A stretch of 64,000 bases of DNA. It comes from Paenibacillus radicis (ex Xue et al. 2023) (lineage in GTDB: Bacteria > Bacillota > Bacilli > Paenibacillales > NBRC-103111). Below are positions 60,868 through 64,000 of this stretch, in pieces. Each line of letters opens with the position of its first letter. Positions within the stretch are counted from its first letter, which is position 1. Location: positions 1-64,000 of the forward strand of contig NZ_JANQBD010000006.1 of assembly GCF_024722015.1 (NCBI RefSeq), given 5' to 3'. Under the pieces are notes generated by a model that was given only the letters and a program-made list of their open reading frames with translations, was not told where the DNA came from and ran no database searches. The position numbers and the translations under genes were made by a program.

Positions 60868-62574
60868 ATGAGAAACTTGTCTTTGAAATGGAAATTACTT
60901 TTGAGCTTTGGTCTGTTAATCTTGCTCTTTGGAGGGATCGTCGCGTATAACTACACCGAATTGAACACGATAAACGAGTTGTCCAAAAAACAGCTTGCAA
61001 GCTCAGAGGACGAGAAGCTGGCATTAAGGTTTGAAAGCACAATCGGAATTCTATACAGCCACCAAGCCGATCTAATCATTAATGAGAATCAGGAATCGAT
61101 CCAAAATTACCGCGAAGAAACAGAAAGTATCAAAAAACAATTGAAAGCGCTGACAGAGAGTGTAAATACGGATGAGGAGAAAAAGTGGGCAGCTCAATTG
61201 AAAACATCGACCGATGCGTACCTGGCTATTTTTGACAAAATCGAAGCGGTATTTAATAAACGTAATGCCCTATCCTCCGCTGAGCTCAAAACCACCTATA
61301 AAAAGCTCGATGACGAAAGCGATCAGCATAAAAAATTACTATTCAGTACCATCGACTCGATAAATGAATCTAACAGGTGCGAGATGGCTGTACTAAGTGA
61401 TTTACTACAGGACACGATAGCTAAAGATATCCGTATCCTGCTCCTTGTCTTGCCTCTTGCTGTCCTGATCGGATCATTGTCCGTCTTTGTGATAACCCGT
61501 ATGCTTACCAAACCAATCTCGAGGCTGGTAGAAGCTACAGAAAAAGTTGCCCAAGGCGATTTAACTGTCAGCATCCGTATTGATTCCAGAGATGAGATCG
61601 GCAGATTAAGCACAAGTTTCGGTGAAATGATCAAAAGTTTACAACAAATTATCCATGAGGTTGGAGATCATGCCATTCAAGTGTCTGCTTCAACAGAGCA
61701 GCTAACAGCCAGCGCAGAGCAAACAAGTCAAGCGACACAGCATATTGCCGAAACCATTCAGATCATGGCCTCAGACAGCGAAAAGCAAGTCCGCAGTGTA
61801 AATGAAACAGCTGAAGCCGTAAATACAATGAGTGAGAGCGTTAATCAAATTTCCGAGCACACCAATCATGTAGTTGGAGCGTCTATGAAAGCTTCGCAAA
61901 CAGCGACTGCTGGGAGTGAGACCGTTCAATCCGCCATTCAACAAATGGATTCTATTCATAAAACGATCGATAAAATGAGTGCGATCATTCAACGTTTAGT
62001 TCAGCGATCCAATGAAATTGGAGAAATGAACAAGGTCATAACTACGATAGCCGTTCAGACCAACCTTTTGGCGCTTAATGCTGGTATAGAAGCTGCAAGA
62101 GCCGGTGAAAACGGCAAAGGTTTCGCTGTAGTTGCCACTGAGGTTCGTAAACTGGCTGAACAGAGCTCACATTCTTCTCAGCAGGTTGAGCAAATTATTT
62201 TAACCGTGCAGGAGGAAACAGCTGCCGCGGCGAAAAGCATGACCGAAGTAGCCGCAGGAATTACTGCAGGATTGGAAGCTGTTCAATTTGCCGGAAGTTC
62301 GTTCGAGGAAATTTCTTCAGCGGTTGGCGAAGTAAATGTGCGCATCAATAACGTTTACGGGTCACTGCAGCTGATTTCGCAAAATAGCGAGCAGATAGTA
62401 ACCGCAATCGCAGAAATCGTAGCGATAACGGAAGGCACTGCAGCTGGTGCGCAAAATGTTTCCGCAGCAACACAACAACAGCTTGCCTCCATGGAGGAAG
62501 TCGCTACATCCTCTTCGCATCTTTCTCACATGGCCGAGGACTTGACCCAATTGATTAGACGTTTTCAAACCTGA
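60868..62574 (+). CDS. Methyl-accepting chemotaxis protein
   Basis: Transmembrane chemoreceptor of 568 residues. TM1 is at about 8-28, then a helical periplasmic-type sensor (4HB_MCP-like, ligand unknown) to about 190, TM2 near 192-212 and a HAMP segment ([20 protein letters not shown]). The cytoplasmic coiled coil carries the signalling tip [19 protein letters not shown]. There is no C-terminal tether for CheR. GGGGGG precedes the ATG. The only plus-strand gene between spoIIP and rpsT, it is bounded by a bidirectional terminator and looks like an insertion between gpr and spoIIP. Confidence 0.96.
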   Translation: MRNLSLKWKLLLSFGLLILLFGGIVAYNYTELNTINELSKKQLASSEDEKLALRFESTIGILYSHQADLIINENQESIQNYREETESIKKQLKALTESVNTDEEKKWAAQLKTSTDAYLAIFDKIEAVFNKRNALSSAELKTTYKKLDDESDQHKKLLFSTIDSINESNRCEMAVLSDLLQDTIAKDIRILLLVLPLAVLIGSLSVFVITRMLTKPISRLVEATEKVAQGDLTVSIRIDSRDEIGRLSTSFGEMIKSLQQIIHEVGDHAIQVSASTEQLTASAEQTSQATQHIAETIQIMASDSEKQVRSVNETAEAVNTMSESVNQISEHTNHVVGASMKASQTATAGSETVQSAIQQMDSIHKTIDKMSAIIQRLVQRSNEIGEMNKVITTIAVQTNLLALNAGIEAARAGENGKGFAVVATEVRKLAEQSSHSSQQVEQIILTVQEETAAAAKSMTEVAAGITAGLEAVQFAGSSFEEISSAVGEVNVRINNVYGSLQLISQNSEQIVTAIAEIVAITEGTAAGAQNVSAATQQQLASMEEVATSSSHLSHMAEDLTQLIRRFQT

Positions 62575-62587
62575 AGCTGCATACAAA

Positions 62588-62639
62588 TAAAAAGGCATTA
62601 ATCACGGCTGCACCTACAGTCGGATTAATGCCTTTTTTG
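62588..62639. terminator. Bidirectional terminator between the chemoreceptor gene and gpr
   Basis: AAAAGGCATTAATC (62590-62603) pairs perfectly with GATTAATGCCTTTT (62623-62636). A tracts on the left and T tracts on the right serve both converging genes. Confidence 0.9.
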
Positions 62640-62651
62640 TACAACCTGTAA

Positions 62652-63644
62652 TTAATGGGTGTAGGCCGATACGTTATCTACATCCACTGCCTCATGTAAG
62701 GCTGCATTCAGACCGCTCGCGATGATATTAGCGACATCCTCGATGAACTCGTCAATTTCCTTTGGTGTAACAAGCAGGTCATGGCCAATGGGGCTTAGCA
62801 CTTCCCTTACCAGCTCAAGTCTCTCCTGCTCCTCCATATCATCCAGAAGCCCGAGAATTTGTGCCGTATTGGCGGTTTGCTGTTGAAAGTGCGTCCGCAT
62901 CATATCAATCGTGTTATTGACGATAGTAGAGGCATACACTACCGTCGGTACGCCAATTGCAATGACAGGTACTCCTAATGTATCAATTGTTAGGCCTTTA
63001 CGCTTGTTTCCAATACCAGATCCCGGATGGATTCCTGTATCCGCGATTTGAATGGTTGTATTGACCCTTTCAAGTGATCTAGAAGCGAGCGCATCGATAG
63101 CAATAACTAAATCCGGTTTTGACTTCTCCACGATTCCTTGTACTATTTCTCCCGTCTCGATTCCAGTCGTTCCCAATACACCGGGAGCAACAGCACTTAC
63201 CGGACGATATCCAGGACTCACCTCGCCAGGCATCAGTTCAAAATAATGACGGGTGACCATTACATTTTCTACAACTATCGGACCTAATGCATCGGGTGTC
63301 ACATTCCAGTTGCCTAACCCTATTATAAGTACCTTCCCCATCGGGCTTATGTTAAGCTTGGCTAAAAAAGCCTCGAACTCCCTTGCAAACACCGTAGCAA
63401 CCCTGTCCTGCAGATTACTGTCCTTCTTCCGTAATTCCGGTACCTCTATTGTGATATAATGACCAGGGAGCTTGCCTATAGCAAGGGCTCCCTCCTGGGT
63501 GGTTATGTCGGTTTTACTGATCCGAATGCCATCTATATTTTCCGATGACGTAAGTACGCCGGGAATTACTTCACCGGCTGGGGAGGCCAGATTATGAGCC
63601 TCTAAAGCCAGGTCGGTCCGAACGGAATAATTGCTTAAATCCAT
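62652..63644 (-). CDS. gpr: Germination protease GPR
   Basis: Atypical aspartic protease that degrades small acid-soluble proteins during germination; made in the forespore as a zymogen. Typical segments: NYSVRTDLALEAHNLA at the N-terminus (the propeptide region), IIGLGNWNVTPDALGP, APGVLGTTGIET, LVIAIDALASRS and IHPGSGIGNKRKGL. Length 330 from ATG 63644, with AGGAG eight bases upstream; an 11-codon upstream extension is unsupported. A sigma-G-like promoter lies 35-64 bp upstream. Confidence 0.97.
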   Translation of the reverse strand: MDLSNYSVRTDLALEAHNLASPAGEVIPGVLTSSENIDGIRISKTDITTQEGALAIGKLPGHYITIEVPELRKKDSNLQDRVATVFAREFEAFLAKLNISPMGKVLIIGLGNWNVTPDALGPIVVENVMVTRHYFELMPGEVSPGYRPVSAVAPGVLGTTGIETGEIVQGIVEKSKPDLVIAIDALASRSLERVNTTIQIADTGIHPGSGIGNKRKGLTIDTLGVPVIAIGVPTVVYASTIVNNTIDMMRTHFQQQTANTAQILGLLDDMEEQERLELVREVLSPIGHDLLVTPKEIDEFIEDVANIIASGLNAALHEAVDVDNVSAYTH

Positions 63645-63678
63645 CGTGCCATCTCCTTTCAGCATAAGCATGCTCATT

Positions 63679-63708
63679 TAGTGTGTGATAAAGCAAAGCG
63701 GCTTATGC
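63679..63708 (-). promoter_or_regulatory. Sigma-G promoter of gpr
   Basis: GCATA (63704-63708), exactly 18 bases, then CACACTA (63679-63685) fits the sigma-G pattern GMATR-N18-CATNHTA with one mismatch. It is properly placed before gpr, a known forespore gene. Confidence 0.62.
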
Positions 63709-63740
63709 AAAGTATTGTTAGAACCGTCTTAGTGACTCTA

Positions 63741-63769
63741 TTGCATTTTGATATATGGCGTGTTAGAAT
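63741..63769 (+). promoter_or_regulatory. Candidate promoter of rpsT
   Basis: TTGCAT (63741-63746), 17 bases, then TAGAAT (63764-63769), about 67 bp before the rpsT ATG on the plus strand. The -10 is good and the -35 only partly matches. Confidence 0.45.
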
Positions 63770-63836
63770 ATCTAGAGTTGTCAACAAAATGAAAACTATA
63801 TGCTTTAATGTAAGTTGTAGTAGGAGGTGAACGTCA

Positions 63837-64000
63837 ATGCCGAACATTAAATCCGCAATTAAAAGAGTAAAAGTAAATGAAAAGCGTCGTATGATCAATG
63901 CATCTCACAAATCCGCTCTTCGCACTGCAGTAAAAAGTTTTGAAACTGCTGCAGCCAGCAGCAATGTGGACACTGCAAAAGCAGCCCTAGTCACTGCCAG
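63837..64000 (+). CDS. rpsT: 30S ribosomal protein S20, partial at the window edge
   Basis: ATG 63837 with a strong AGGAGGTG opens [20 protein letters not shown], then [18 protein letters not shown], the standard S20 start with its basic 16S-binding helix. The frame runs off the right edge after 54 codons of roughly 90. It is divergent from gpr, the conserved rpsT/gpr arrangement of bacilli. Confidence 0.95.
   Translation, partial: MPNIKSAIKRVKVNEKRRMINASHKSALRTAVKSFETAAASSNVDTAKAALVTA

Noticed and set aside
1-64000. CRISPR arrays, tRNA or rRNA genes, prophage
   Set aside because: No regularly spaced direct repeats, no cloverleaf-like sequence with CCA context, and no phage structural or integrase genes were seen.

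Overview
The window is a chromosomal core region of an endospore-forming, low-to-moderate G+C Firmicute. The gene content and order fit a member of the Paenibacillaceae (Paenibacillus-like). The basis is gene content and order: sporulation and germination genes (yqfC, yqfD, spoIIP, gpr, a YfhD-like gene), HrcA/CIRCE control of heat-shock genes, Gram-positive AddAB instead of RecBCD, and the familiar Bacillus-type string rpsT-gpr-spoIIP-yqxA-lepA-hemW-hrcA-...-dnaK-dnaJ-...-rpsU-yqeY-nfeD-floA-...-phoH-pgpH-ybeY-dgkA-cdd-era-recO-...-dnaG-sigA-trmK-nif3. Almost everything is transcribed leftwards. The exceptions are rpsT (partial, right edge), a chemoreceptor gene at 60.9-62.6 kb, and the tetR/flavoprotein ORF at 20.9-22.9 kb. 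No tRNA, rRNA, CRISPR array or intact insertion sequence was seen.

Layout from left to right: (1) 0-8.4 kb, macromolecular synthesis cluster: nif3, trmK, a membrane protein, sigA, dnaG, yaiI, ppsR, recO. (2) 8.4-20.6 kb, yqzL, era, cdd, dgkA, ybeY, pgpH, phoH, yqfD, yqfC, then floA/nfeD membrane-microdomain genes, yqeY, rpsU and a HIT protein. (3) 20.7-25.1 kb, an accessory island: one ORF joining a TetR repressor to an FAD oxidoreductase, facing a secreted GH26-like glycosidase with a stalk domain. (4) 25.1-37.6 kb, DNA-end processing: sbcC, sbcD, addA, addB. (5) 37.8-45.6 kb, a Fur-box nitroreductase, rlmI, deoC, a Nudix hydrolase, then mtaB, rsmE, an M50 protease and prmA. (6) 45.9-48.4 kb, sparse: a repeat-containing secreted protein, a 676-bp relic bounded by terminal inverted repeats, and two small genes. 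(7) 48.5-55.1 kb, the CIRCE-controlled heat-shock operon hrcA-chaperonin-grpE-dnaK-dnaJ, with an archaeal-type (Group III) chaperonin between hrcA and grpE. (8) 55.2-64 kb, an argA-like acetyltransferase with an ARG box, hemW, lepA, yqxA, spoIIP, the chemoreceptor, gpr and rpsT.

The strongest items for follow-up are the TetR-flavoprotein fusion with an internal ribosome-binding site and two promoter palindromes two helical turns apart, the Group III chaperonin in the hsp70 operon, the three ATTTC/GAAAT dyads before an unknown secreted repeat protein, the 676-bp inverted-repeat relic, and the Asp/Glu-rich insertion in YbeY. Several starts were moved inward because a Shine-Dalgarno sequence (SD) supports a later codon. 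Two short genes (rpsU, yqzL) were read directly from the DNA. Comparisons with Bacillus gene order are from memory; no database search was possible.
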